NCBI GenBank assembly: GCA_015065695.1 | Contig: SVPT01000005.1 | Location: 1-51,379, forward strand | From: Oscillospiraceae bacterium | Lineage (GTDB): Bacteria; Bacillota; Clostridia; Oscillospirales; Acutalibacteraceae | Length of the DNA stretch: 51,379 nucleotides | Direction of reading: 5' to 3' | Shown here: positions 40,379-48,359 of the stretch, in pieces | Layout: each line of letters opens with the position of its first letter | Numbering within the stretch: the stretch's first letter is position 1 | The notes under the pieces: model-generated | Told to the model about the DNA's origin: nothing | The model's database searches: none | Seen by the model: only the letters and a program-made list of their open reading frames with translations | Made by a program: the position numbers and the translations under genes

Positions 40379-40912
40379 ATGAATCCTGACTACAGAGTGG
40401 AAGCCATTGTAATTCTTCTGAATGAAGATTGTATCCTGCAAGGATATTTCCCTTTGATTCCATACAGGCATGACATAGTAAGGAATCTCAGGGAAATGGG
40501 GTGTCGCAGAAAATCGGATTGTATGAATCTTTCCGAAAAATCCCTGCTGGACATTGGTCTGCCGGACGCTGAAATGGCAGGGCTTTTCCGCCGCTTTCTG
40601 ACGATGTATGACATCAAGCCGGCAAAGCTGAAAGAGATTGATGCGGTTTGCCAAACGCCCGAAGAGGCAAGCTCTTTTCGGGAGCTGTATCATTTGCCGG
40701 GTGTGAAAAGCACAAGAGCAGCGCTCTATTATAAAGCCGGTTTTCGTTCCTTGGAGATGCTTGCGCGCTCCTCTGTTGAGCAAATCGTTGCGAAAACGGA
40801 AAGTGTAATCGAAGCCGAAAACCTGAATCTGAAAGTGCCTTTGATGAAGGAAATCAGAACGCATATCGCTGTTGCCAGGGCGTTTACCGATTGCTTTGAC
40901 ACAGCAGAATAG
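40379..40912 (+). CDS. Helix-hairpin-helix (DUF4332-like) protein
   Basis: This 177-residue protein has a helix-hairpin-helix-like part: LYHLPGVKSTRAALYYKAGF followed by RSLEMLARSSVEQIVAKTE (about 105-145), which resembles the DUF4332 / RNA polymerase alpha-type HhH (LPGV...A..L...G..SLE.LA..S.E.I). The N-terminal half (FPLIPYRHDIVRNLREMG) is helical and unknown. It may bind nucleic acid or a protein. ATG 40379 overlaps a weak GCGAGGAATG ribosome site. Confidence 0.7.
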   Translation: MNPDYRVEAIVILLNEDCILQGYFPLIPYRHDIVRNLREMGCRRKSDCMNLSEKSLLDIGLPDAEMAGLFRRFLTMYDIKPAKLKEIDAVCQTPEEASSFRELYHLPGVKSTRAALYYKAGFRSLEMLARSSVEQIVAKTESVIEAENLNLKVPLMKEIRTHIAVARAFTDCFDTAE

Positions 40913-40965
40913 CAGTGAACTGCTTGTTGTTGCGTTTAACCTGCAAACCAAAACGGAGGAGTATT

Positions 40966-41373
40966 ATGCTGATTACCATATTGATGCAAGCAGCGCTCTG
41001 GATATGGTTTCTGGGCTGCACTATTACATACCGCATCGGCAAGCACCTGCTGGTAGAGGGCATGGGAATAAAAAGTGCCGAGTTTGTTGTGCTTTGCCTG
41101 TACAGTGCGGGATTGGCTTGCTTCCATCTTCTTCAGACTGCGGGCAAATGGATTGCGCTGGCGATACTGACGCTTTGGCTTGTAGTGCAGTTTTTTTGCC
41201 ACTGGTATTACACCATCTTCGGCGCAAGTGAAGCCAAGCTGCAGGGCTACAACGACTGCTTCAAGGGTACGATGCGTATATTCCCCGTAAGCGACAAGCG
41301 GCTTGTGCCGGACTTGTACCACATCATTCTGCACATCCTTATTGCCGCAAACATCGTCCTTTGCCTTGTTTGA
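40966..41373 (+). CDS. Multi-pass membrane protein, hypothetical
   Basis: This 135-residue protein has four likely membrane helices (about 3-19, 33-50, 57-75, 115-134) and a conserved-looking loop HWYYTIFGASEAKLQGYNDC then FKGTMRIFPVSDKRLVPD. I know no family name. GGAGGA lies 6 bases before ATG 40966. It is in the plus-strand array, 53 bases after the HhH gene. Confidence 0.75.
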   Translation: MLITILMQAALWIWFLGCTITYRIGKHLLVEGMGIKSAEFVVLCLYSAGLACFHLLQTAGKWIALAILTLWLVVQFFCHWYYTIFGASEAKLQGYNDCFKGTMRIFPVSDKRLVPDLYHIILHILIAANIVLCLV

Positions 41374-41462
41374 TACAGACGGCTGTCTGTTGAAGCTGAT
41401 ATTTCCCAGGGCAAAAACGATGTCATTAAATTAAAAACAAACAATCAACAGGAGGTTTCTTT

Positions 41463-41705
41463 ATGGGAAAGATAATGATGTATGCTGCGTGGGTCATCGC
41501 AGTGGCAGGCGCAATCGTTCAGCGTTTTGTTTATGAGGCACCCCGCGGTGTCTATCTGCTGTTCCTGCTCGGCTGTATCCTGCTTTGCGTTGCGGGATAT
41601 TTCGTTGACAAGAAAAAGAACGAGTGCAAGAACGAGGACAAAGAAGAGGACAAAGAAGAGGACAAAGAAGAGGACAAAGAAGAGAGCAAAGAAGAACAGG
41701 AGTGA
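41463..41705 (+). CDS. Small membrane protein with EDKE tandem-repeat tail
   Basis: This 80-residue protein has two membrane helices (about 4-20 and 29-47: YLLFLLGCILLCVAGYFV) and a highly charged C-terminal tail made of four to five copies of the tetrapeptide EDKE. The tail comes from a 12-bp tandem repeat (41634-41693), a likely site of slippage between strains. AGGAGG lies 8 bases before the ATG. Function unknown. Confidence 0.75.
   Translation: MGKIMMYAAWVIAVAGAIVQRFVYEAPRGVYLLFLLGCILLCVAGYFVDKKKNECKNEDKEEDKEEDKEEDKEESKEEQE
41634..41693 (+). repeat. 12-bp tandem repeat inside a small membrane protein gene
   Basis: GAGGACAAAGAA is repeated four times exactly (41634-41681), then once as GAGAGCAAAGAA (41682-41693). 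Changes in copy number keep the reading frame. Confidence 0.95.
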
Positions 41706-41753
41706 TAGCGGGTTGTACCTTTTCAGTCCTGCAGTATCAAAGGAGTATAAACA

Positions 41754-42311
41754 ATGACCTGCTATCTCATTCGCCACGGCAAAGATGACGATACCGTCAG
41801 GGGTGGCTGGAGCAGTGCCCCGCTGACCGAGGAAGGCATCGCACAGGCGGAGCGTCTGGCACTGACCCTCTCGCAGGACAAAGCTGCCGCCATCACAGCC
41901 CTCTTCTCAAGCGACCTGCCCCGCGCGATGCAGACAGCGGAGATACTGGCACAGCGGCTGAGTCTTACGGTCGCAGCACTGCCGCAATTTCGGGAAACCA
42001 ACAACGGCGTTCTGGCGGGCATGAAAAACAGTGTGGCAGAAGAGCGTTACCCCGGACTGTATTGGAATACTCTGCAATGGGAAGAGCAGTACCCGGAGGG
42101 CGAAAGCCCCCGTATGTTTTACGAGCGCGTTTGCAAAGCGTGGCAGTCGTTAAAGGCAGACACAGCGCAAAAAGCAAAGGGCGATGTCGCTCTGGTGACC
42201 CATGCGGGTGTGATAGACGTGATTTTGTGCATCGAAAAGGGTGTCACCTATACCAACCGCGCACCCTGTTTCCACATAGGCAACGCGCAGTACGTCTGCG
42301 TGGAGATATAG
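41754..42311 (+). CDS. Histidine phosphatase (phosphoglycerate mutase-like) family protein
   Basis: This 185-residue protein has the RHG phospho-acceptor motif at the start (CYLIRHGKDDDT, His8), SSDLPRAMQTAEILA (about 43), the acid motif FRETNNGVLAG and the second His in VALVTHAGVIDVIL (about 148). It is complete for a phosphatase of the branch-1 kind; the phosphate ester it works on is unknown. An AAGGAG site precedes the ATG. The cupin gene begins 51 bases after the stop. Confidence 0.9.
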   Translation: MTCYLIRHGKDDDTVRGGWSSAPLTEEGIAQAERLALTLSQDKAAAITALFSSDLPRAMQTAEILAQRLSLTVAALPQFRETNNGVLAGMKNSVAEERYPGLYWNTLQWEEQYPEGESPRMFYERVCKAWQSLKADTAQKAKGDVALVTHAGVIDVILCIEKGVTYTNRAPCFHIGNAQYVCVEI

Positions 42312-42362
42312 CGCACCAGCCTGATGCGGTGCCGCAATACCTGAACAAACGGAGCAAAAGCA

Positions 42363-42728
42363 ATGGAGTTTATCAGCAAGGAAACAATAGTGGAGCTGTC
42401 CAACCCGGGCGTGGTCTCGCGGCAGCTTCTCAATCCCGAAAACTCTTCCAGTCAGCGGGTCACCATAACCGAGGTGCATCTGGAGATTGGCGCAGTGCAG
42501 CCCAGACATACCCATGAGGCATCGGAGCAGATATGGTACGCAGTCAGCGGCACAGGAAAGCTGCTGCTTGCTGACGGAGAGGAAAAAACCTTCTCCGCAG
42601 GAGATGTGGTCAGGTTTGCCGATAAGGACGTACACGGTCTGCATAACGATGGGGCAGAGGAGTTTGTCTACATATCGGTCACCGCGCCGCCCATCAATTT
42701 CGGCTATGCCTATCAGGAGAAAAAATAG
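42363..42728 (+). CDS. Cupin domain protein
   Basis: This 121-residue single-domain cupin shows both cupin motifs: GAVQPRHTHEASEQIWYAVSG (His, His, Glu metal ligands, about 42-60) and FSAGDVVRFADKDVHGLHN (about 80-97). Small cupins bind a metal and act as isomerases, dioxygenases or sugar-binding proteins; the substrate is unknown. GGAGCAAAAGC precedes the ATG. A GNAT gene follows 30 bases later. Confidence 0.9.
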   Translation: MEFISKETIVELSNPGVVSRQLLNPENSSSQRVTITEVHLEIGAVQPRHTHEASEQIWYAVSGTGKLLLADGEEKTFSAGDVVRFADKDVHGLHNDGAEEFVYISVTAPPINFGYAYQEKK

Positions 42729-42758
42729 CAAAACAAGAGCCTGACGGAGGTAGAAACC

Positions 42759-43613
42759 ATGCTGCGCAAATGCACCGAAGCGGAATTTCAGAAATACATA
42801 GACTTTGCGTATGGGCTGGCAGCCGACCCGACAAGGTCGGGCTATCCCTCCTACAGCGATGGCATCAAGACAAAAGAAATGTTCATCGCCCGCGCCGAAA
42901 AAGCCCTCTCCCGCGATACGGAAGATATTCTTCTCTTTGAATGTGGGGGAGAGGTGGAAGGGTGGATACATTACTATCATCTGCCCGAGGATAAATACCT
43001 CTCCACAGTCAGCTTCAATGTGCGTCGGCACATAGAGCAGGCATTGGACGAATTTGTCGTATTCGCGCAGGGGCAGTTTCAAGGCTGTGAGCTGATTCTT
43101 GGCTTCCCTGCGGAAAACAAAGCCGCCGCCTGTTATCTCACCTCCCATGGGTTTGAGTGCATAGAGGAAAGCATCAACACCACAGGCTACCCCCACAAGT
43201 GGGAGCCGGTCGCGGCAGACAGCAGTATCGTGCGTGTCACGCAGGACAACTACGCCCTTTTCCGTCAGCTTCACGCCGCCGCTGACGAAGATATGTACTG
43301 GAACAGCGACAGAATATTCGCCGCCCTTGAAAACTGGACGATTTTCGTAAAACTGCGCGATGGCAAAGCAGCGGGCAGCGTCTATTACACCGCCGTTGGC
43401 GATGGCTGGTTTGAGATATTCGGCATCGACATGAGGGATAACGCCTTTGACAAAGAAATCTGCCGCAGTCTTTTAGCCGCCGCGATGAACAGCGCAAAGG
43501 CGCAGGGCGGGAGATATATGACATTCTTCTGCGGCGATGAAGAGCAAAAGGTTGCAGACAAGCTGGGCTTTATGTGCGTTGGCAGATATGTCTGCTACAG
43601 GAAGCAGCTTTGA
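42759..43613 (+). CDS. Two-domain GNAT-like N-acetyltransferase
   Basis: This 284-residue protein appears to hold two GNAT-type halves. In the first (1-145) AENKAAACYLTSHGFECIEE is the usual GNAT C-terminal motif. In the second (150-284) EIFGIDMRDNAFDKEICRSL and EEQKVADKLGFMCVGRYVCY repeat the same layout. The acetyl-CoA loop is poorly conserved in both, so one or both halves could be inactive. ACGGAGGTAG precedes the ATG. Substrate unknown. Confidence 0.82.
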   Translation: MLRKCTEAEFQKYIDFAYGLAADPTRSGYPSYSDGIKTKEMFIARAEKALSRDTEDILLFECGGEVEGWIHYYHLPEDKYLSTVSFNVRRHIEQALDEFVVFAQGQFQGCELILGFPAENKAAACYLTSHGFECIEESINTTGYPHKWEPVAADSSIVRVTQDNYALFRQLHAAADEDMYWNSDRIFAALENWTIFVKLRDGKAAGSVYYTAVGDGWFEIFGIDMRDNAFDKEICRSLLAAAMNSAKAQGGRYMTFFCGDEEQKVADKLGFMCVGRYVCYRKQL

Positions 43614-43639
43614 CGCTGCCTTGACACATAGGTGAAACA

Positions 43640-44143
43640 ATGAGCAAACACATTGCAAATATCATCACCGCTTGCCGTATCGTGTGCAGTACCATTCTGT
43701 TGTTTCTTTCCGCTTTCTCCCCTGCGTTCTTCGCCGTGTACCTGCTTTGCGGGCTTACCGACATGGTCGACGGAACTGTTGCGAGAAAGACCAACTCGGT
43801 CACGCCCTTTGGGTCAGGGCGGGATACAGTTGCCGATGCGGTATTCCTAACCGCCGCCGCGGTAAAGCTGCTGCCTGCAATGAACATTCCCCGCTGGCTG
43901 TGGTGGGGCATTGCAATAATCGCTGTCATCAAGACCATCAGCCTCCTGTGTGGTCGTGTACGAACAAAACGCTGGGGCTTTGAGCATACCGCCATGAACA
44001 AGGTCACAGGGCTGCTGCTATTCCTGCTACCCCTGACAGTGTCATTCATTGAACTGCGGTACAGCGCCAACGCCGTCTGCGCTGTTGCGCTGTTTTCCGC
44101 AATTCAGGAGGGGTATTATACCCTCACGGAACGCGTGGGGTGA
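43640..44143 (+). CDS. CDP-alcohol phosphatidyltransferase family membrane protein
   Basis: This 167-residue membrane protein carries the CDP-alcohol phosphotransferase signature D-G-x2-A-R-x8-G-x3-D-x3-D: LTDMVDGTVARKTNSVTPFG then SGRDTVADAVF (about 40-70). Such enzymes move a phospho-alcohol from CDP-lipid or CDP-alcohol in phospholipid synthesis. About five helices are present. It is shorter than PgsA (about 180-200) and its alcohol cannot be told. The ATG follows a weak AGGTGAAAC site. A terminator follows. Confidence 0.88.
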   Translation: MSKHIANIITACRIVCSTILLFLSAFSPAFFAVYLLCGLTDMVDGTVARKTNSVTPFGSGRDTVADAVFLTAAAVKLLPAMNIPRWLWWGIAIIAVIKTISLLCGRVRTKRWGFEHTAMNKVTGLLLFLLPLTVSFIELRYSANAVCAVALFSAIQEGYYTLTERVG

Positions 44144-44181
44144 CTAGGCAGTCAATGGCACTTTTTCAATATGCAATAACA

Positions 44182-44224
44182 GCCGCACAGCGGTCACTAT
44201 GCAGTGATTGCCGTGCGGCATTTT
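44182..44224 (+). terminator. Terminator after the CDP-alcohol transferase gene
   Basis: GCCGCAC (44182-44188) pairs with GTGCGGC (44213-44219), with inner pairing CGG/TTGCC-side and TCACT/AGTGA, followed by ATTTTG. Confidence 0.85.
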
Positions 44225-44272
44225 GCTTCACCATATCCTCACTTGGAATTGATATATACTCCGCACTCCGTC

Positions 44273-44301
44273 TTGAAAAAATCCGCAATGAATAGTATAC
44301 T
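44273..44301 (+). promoter_or_regulatory. Promoter of the flavin reductase/aldo-keto reductase genes
   Basis: TTGAAA (44273-44278) and TATACT (44296-44301) with a 17-bp spacer. Confidence 0.65.
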
Positions 44302-44366
44302 GAATGTGGTGCAGTAACATTTCCCAATGCAATCATAATACGAAAATATATAAACGAGGTGTTTAC

Positions 44367-44933
44367 ATGAAGGTAGCCGTTGTGTGGTCAAGCCCCAACA
44401 AGGACGGTCTGACCGCCTCCGCAAAGGACAGATTTATTGCGGGTCTGCGCAGTGCAGGCGTGGAGATTGACGAGATTCATCTTAATACCATGAAGCTGGA
44501 GCATTGCAAAGCCTGCGGCAACGGCTGGGGCACCTGCAACAAGACAGGCACCTGTGTCATTGCCGACGATTTTGAGGATATCTATCAGAGAATCACCGCC
44601 GCAGACGGCATCGCCTTTGTGTCGGCTGTGTACTGGTCGGAGATGACCGAGTGCATGAAGGCCTTCATCGACCGTCTGCGCCGCTGTGAGGCAACCAAGC
44701 GGCACGCACTCTCCGAGAAACGCTGTGTCCTCGTCGCCTGTGCAGGCGGTACAGGCAGAGGGTCGCTGGAGTGCCTTGAGTCCATGGAGCGTGCGCTGAC
44801 CCACATGAATATGCGCGCCTACGACCGCATTTCGGTGGTGCGCTACAACAGCGACTATATCCTCCCCGCAATCGAAGCGGCGGGCGCGGTCTATGCTCAA
44901 CGCCTTGAAAGCGGCTTCAATATGTACTACTGA
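44367..44933 (+). CDS. Flavodoxin-fold NAD(P)H:FMN reductase-like protein
   Basis: This 188-residue protein has the flavodoxin fold of the NADPH-dependent FMN reductase/iron-sulfur flavoprotein group: VAVVWSSPNKDGLTASAKDR at the FMN phosphate site, then a Cys-rich loop CKACGNGWGTCNKTGTCVIADDF (about 48-72). Many relatives use a similar CxxCxxC(x)nC loop to bind an iron-sulfur cluster or redox thiols; here there are four Cys. ATG 44367 follows GAGGTG. The aldo/keto reductase gene starts 19 bases after its stop, so both are likely one transcript for a reductive step on a common compound (inference). Confidence 0.85.
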   Translation: MKVAVVWSSPNKDGLTASAKDRFIAGLRSAGVEIDEIHLNTMKLEHCKACGNGWGTCNKTGTCVIADDFEDIYQRITAADGIAFVSAVYWSEMTECMKAFIDRLRRCEATKRHALSEKRCVLVACAGGTGRGSLECLESMERALTHMNMRAYDRISVVRYNSDYILPAIEAAGAVYAQRLESGFNMYY

Positions 44934-44952
44934 TGCAAAACAGGAGGCAGTT

Positions 44953-45831
44953 ATGGCTTACGAGAGCTTCACGCTGAATGGTGGCATGACCCTGCCGTCC
45001 ATCGGATTTGGCACCTACGATGACACCGGCGCGGACGTCGCCGCAATGATACGCAATGCCATAGACGCAGGCTATCGCTTCTTCGATACCGCGTCCATAT
45101 ACCAGACCGAGCGCGCACTGGGTCAGGTTATAAAGGAGAGCGGCATCCCCCGCGGCGAGTTTATCATAGAAACCAAGCTGTGGGTGGACGAGATGGGCTA
45201 TGACAATGCCCGCCGTGCCCTCGAGGCCTCGCTGCAGCGGCTAGGCACCGACTACGTTGACCTGTACCTCATTCACTGGCCCCGCCAGACAGGTGCCTGT
45301 GACGAGGACTGGAAGTCCCTTGATGCCGAAACCTGGCGGGCAATGGAGCAGATGCAGAGCGAGGGCATGATAAAGGCTCTTGGCTGCAGCAACTTCCTGC
45401 CCCATCATCTGCAGCCGCTGCTTGCAAATTGCAATCAGCCCCCCGTGGTCAACCAGCTTGAGCTGCACGTCGGCTATATGCAGGCAGAAGCGGTCGCCTG
45501 CTGCAAGGCTAACGGCATTCTGCCCATAGCGTGGGGACCTCTGTGTCGCGGACGTAATATACCTGCAGAGGTGTCAGAAACCCTTGACTATGCAGTCAAA
45601 AGGTACGGCAAAACCCGCCAGCAGATATGCATCAGATACCTGATGCAGTGCGGAATCATGCCTGTGCCCAAGTCTGCCTCGCCGGAGCATATGAGGGATA
45701 ACCTTGATGTCTTCGACTTCGCCATATCCGATGAGGACATCATGCTGATGAGCTGCATACCGCAGACCGCGTGGATGGGTGAGCACCCCGACCTGCGCAT
45801 ACCCACCGCAAAGAGCAACCCCAATCAGTAA
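44953..45831 (+). CDS. Aldo/keto reductase
   Basis: This 292-residue TIM-barrel NAD(P)H oxidoreductase carries the full catalytic set: Asp and Tyr in FFDTASIYQTERALG (about 43-52), Lys in IETKLWV (about 75) and His in DLYLIHWPRQ (about 108). The C-terminal cofactor site is PVPKSASPEHMRDNLDVFDF (about 237-256). AKR5-type enzymes reduce small aldehydes or ketones. GGAGGC lies 8 bases before the ATG. It follows the flavin reductase gene by 19 bases and precedes a TIM-barrel isomerase gene. Confidence 0.94.
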   Translation: MAYESFTLNGGMTLPSIGFGTYDDTGADVAAMIRNAIDAGYRFFDTASIYQTERALGQVIKESGIPRGEFIIETKLWVDEMGYDNARRALEASLQRLGTDYVDLYLIHWPRQTGACDEDWKSLDAETWRAMEQMQSEGMIKALGCSNFLPHHLQPLLANCNQPPVVNQLELHVGYMQAEAVACCKANGILPIAWGPLCRGRNIPAEVSETLDYAVKRYGKTRQQICIRYLMQCGIMPVPKSASPEHMRDNLDVFDFAISDEDIMLMSCIPQTAWMGEHPDLRIPTAKSNPNQ

Positions 45832-45866
45832 ACAGGTCAGCAATCCCGCCAAAGGAGGGTCATCAA

Positions 45867-46640
45867 TTGCTGCTTTTTGGAAGGACACAGATGTTGTCCC
45901 AATATTCATACGAAGAAGCGGTGGCATTTCTCATGCGCAGTGGCTTTGACGGCGCGGAGATAGGCGCGTTGGACAAAAGCTTTATGCCCCGTACGGAGTT
46001 CTACGCCGATGGCTTTGCGGAGAAAATGCGGGAGACCCTTAAACGTAGCGAGGTCAGGGGCTTCTCCGTAAGTATGCATAAGGATTACACCGAGTCGCCG
46101 AAGGCGTTTGCCCTCGCCTTCGATGCGGTGGGCATAGCCGCAAAGCTGGGCGCACAGGTGCTTATCATCAACGGAGCAAAGCGCGATGACAGCCGTGAGT
46201 ACGACCGCCAGTGGGAAGAGATGCGGCTTGCGCTGGGCAGGCTTGCCGCCGAGGCAGAGAATGTGGGCATAAAGCTGGCGGTGGAGCTTGAGCCGGGCTT
46301 TGTGGTGGACAACACCGACCGCCTGCTGCGGATGCTTACTGAGGTGGGCTCTTCCGCTGTGGGGGCAAACTGCGACATAGGTCATGTGTTTCTGCAGGAC
46401 GCCGACCCCATGGAGGCAATAGAGCGCACCGCGCCGTACATCTTCCACTGCCATGTGGAGAATATGCCCACGGGCGTGCATGACCACCTCGTCCCGTGGG
46501 AGGGTGACATGGACATGGCGCGGTATATGCACAAGCTGCGCGACATCGGCTTTGACGGCGGCATGAGCCTCGACCTCTACAAGTACGACTATCAGGAGGT
46601 GTGCGCCCCCTGCGCCCAATACCTCCGCCGCTTCATGTGA
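45867..46640 (+). CDS. Sugar phosphate isomerase/epimerase-like TIM barrel protein
   Basis: This 257-residue protein matches the AP-endonuclease-2/xylose-isomerase-like TIM barrel family: GFDGAEIGALD near the start, LGAQVLIINGAKRD (about 95), the metal ligands Glu in LAVELEPGFVVDNT (about 140), Asp/His in GANCDIGHVFLQ (about 168), His in IFHCHVENMP and late Glu/Asp in GGMSLDLYKYD. The start is TTG at 45867, with AAAGGAGGG eight bases upstream. Substrate unknown; the adjoining reductases suggest sugar or polyol metabolism (inference). It is 35 bases after the AKR gene. Confidence 0.87.
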   Translation: MLLFGRTQMLSQYSYEEAVAFLMRSGFDGAEIGALDKSFMPRTEFYADGFAEKMRETLKRSEVRGFSVSMHKDYTESPKAFALAFDAVGIAAKLGAQVLIINGAKRDDSREYDRQWEEMRLALGRLAAEAENVGIKLAVELEPGFVVDNTDRLLRMLTEVGSSAVGANCDIGHVFLQDADPMEAIERTAPYIFHCHVENMPTGVHDHLVPWEGDMDMARYMHKLRDIGFDGGMSLDLYKYDYQEVCAPCAQYLRRFM

Positions 46641-46682
46641 GCCCATAGGCTCGAAATATGATAAAGAAAGAAGAATAGAGAT

Positions 46683-47609
46683 TTGAAAACGAAAGCTGCC
46701 CTGTCTGTAATCATGTCAGGCGTACTGTGGGGCATCATCAGCTTTTTCATCAAGGAGTTGTCCGCCGCAGGGCTGGACTCGCTGCAGATAACCGCAGTGC
46801 GTATGCTGGTTTCCTTTCCCATCTTTGCGGTGCTGCTTGCGGCAAAAAGCCCCGACAAGCTGCGCATAAGACTGCGCGATATATGGCTGTTTGTGGGCAC
46901 AGGCATTGTCAGCATTGTGCTGTTCAATGTGTGCTACTTCTACACAATGATTCACAGTCAGGTGTCGGTGGCGGTGGTGCTGCTGTACACCTCGCCGGTA
47001 TTCGTCATGCTGCTGTCGGCACTGCTTTTCAAGGAGCGCATAACGCTGCAGAAAACCGCCGCCCTGCTTATGACGCTGGCGGGCTGTGCGCTGACCGCAG
47101 GCATCGCATCGGGCGGCAGCTTTGCAATCACCCCCACCACGCTGCTCACAGGACTGTGCGCCGGCTTTTTCTACGGCCTGTACACCATCTTCGGTCAGGC
47201 GGCGCTGAAAAGGTACGACACCCTCACCGTCACCGCCTACACCTTCCTCTTCGGTCTCATCGGCACTTTGCCTATGAGCCGCCCCGCGGCAATAATCGGT
47301 ATATTCAGAAGCAATCCCTCGATAATGCTCTGGTGTCTGGGCATCGGCATCTTCTGCACCGTCATACCCTACTTCCTCTACACATGGGGACTCAAGTCGG
47401 TGGAGGGCGGAAAGGCTGCCATTCTCGTGGCAGTGGAGCCTCTCGTGGGTGCGGTCATCGGTATGTGCTTCTGGCGGGAAAGCCATGACGCACCCAAGCT
47501 GATCGGCATCGCCCTCATCATCGGTGCGATAGTGCTGCTCAATATAAAGAGCAGTGAGAAGAGCAGTGAGAAGAGCAGTGAGCCGTCGCCCCGCAAACAA
47601 ACCAAATAA
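46683..47609 (+). CDS. EamA/DMT-family transporter
   Basis: This 308-residue protein has ten membrane helices in two EamA halves, with ALSVIMSGVLWGIISFFIKE at the start, YTSPVFVMLLSALLFKERIT (about 100-119) and AILVAVEPLVGAVIGMCFWRE (about 245-265), the typical E-rich ends of each half. DMT transporters export or import small metabolites. The start is TTG 46683; AGAAAGAAG upstream is a modest ribosome site. The end has three SSEK units from a 15-bp tandem repeat (47551-47582). A terminator follows at 47624. Confidence 0.9.
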   Translation: MKTKAALSVIMSGVLWGIISFFIKELSAAGLDSLQITAVRMLVSFPIFAVLLAAKSPDKLRIRLRDIWLFVGTGIVSIVLFNVCYFYTMIHSQVSVAVVLLYTSPVFVMLLSALLFKERITLQKTAALLMTLAGCALTAGIASGGSFAITPTTLLTGLCAGFFYGLYTIFGQAALKRYDTLTVTAYTFLFGLIGTLPMSRPAAIIGIFRSNPSIMLWCLGIGIFCTVIPYFLYTWGLKSVEGGKAAILVAVEPLVGAVIGMCFWRESHDAPKLIGIALIIGAIVLLNIKSSEKSSEKSSEPSPRKQTK

Positions 47610-47623
47610 AGAAAAAACAGAAA

Positions 47624-47666
47624 AAATCAGAGGCTTTCGGCATTGCCGAAGACCTCTGATTTGTCT
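47624..47666. terminator. Bidirectional terminator between EamA and PII-like genes
   Basis: AAATCAGAGG...TTCGGC (47624-47640) pairs with GCCGAA...CCTCTGATTT (47645-47662). A-rich and T-rich flanks let it stop both convergent units. Confidence 0.9.
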
Positions 47667-47687
47667 TTTGGGGGATAATAGTTTGAA

Positions 47688-48359
47688 TTATTCGTCAACA
47701 AACTTTCTGATGCCGGCAACCTCCGAAACAGGCAGGGAGAAGCATATCGCGCCAACGTGGGTGGAGGTACCGCACTTTTGGTTGATGTTCTTCATAATCT
47801 CCGACTTCTTCGCGGAGGAAGCCAGAATGTAGATCATGTCCTTCTCTTCCGCGAGGGAAACACCGTAGAATCTTTCGGCGTGCTGCTTGCCGGTGCCCTT
47901 TGCGTGTATCACTGTGCCGCCCGTCGCGCCCGCGTCTCTTGCCGCGTCCATAACAAGGTCGGAAAATCCCTCGTTGAGGATAACAACTATCAGTTCGTTT
48001 TCAAAATTCATGTCCGGTGTCCTGCCTCCTATCTCCTGTCCTTCGGTCAGATAAGCCAACGTACTGCCGCCGCTGACGCTCTTGATGGGTATTGCCGCCA
48101 CCACGCCGTTTCCGGGAATGTCGATAAACAGCTTGCGCTTTGCCGATTTCATCAGATTCTTCATGGAAGGCTCGCTCGCCACGGTGCTGATTATCGCCTT
48201 ATCGGTCTGCTGCAGGTCGTACAGCGAGAGATGCTCGGTGCTGGCAGTGCCAAAGCCGAGGTTATTCATCGTTACGGAAAGCTTCAGGCTGCTGCATATG
48301 TCAAGCATTGCCCCCGCCTTCTCTCTGTCCACGATGCTCATTACATAGTACAGAATCAA
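47688..48359 (-). CDS. Tandem PII-like nitrogen-regulator family protein
   Basis: This 223-residue protein looks like two PII-type domains in one chain: residues 1-105 (YYVMSIVDREKAGAMLDICS, NLGFGTAST) and 115-223 (ELIVVILNEGFSDLVMDAAR, ATGGTVIHAKGTGK, YILASSAKKSEIMKNI). GG.VI.A.GTG is a common PII/PII-like motif. PII proteins sense metabolites and bind membrane transporters. The start is TTG at 48359, touching the stop codon of the DUF1538 gene (TAATTG), with GGAGG eight bases upstream, so translation is coupled. It most likely regulates its DUF1538 partner (inference). Confidence 0.85.
   Translation of the reverse strand: MILYYVMSIVDREKAGAMLDICSSLKLSVTMNNLGFGTASTEHLSLYDLQQTDKAIISTVASEPSMKNLMKSAKRKLFIDIPGNGVVAAIPIKSVSGGSTLAYLTEGQEIGGRTPDMNFENELIVVILNEGFSDLVMDAARDAGATGGTVIHAKGTGKQHAERFYGVSLAEEKDMIYILASSAKKSEIMKNINQKCGTSTHVGAICFSLPVSEVAGIRKFVDE

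Noticed and set aside
41634-41693. Short regular repeats resembling a CRISPR array
   Set aside because: The units are 12 bp, contiguous without spacers and in frame inside a protein gene. No cas genes are present in the window.
31318-47609. Prophage or integrative element after the tRNA genes
   Set aside because: No integrase, recombinase, phage structural, relaxase or conjugation gene is found, and no repeat of a tRNA 3' end was noticed.
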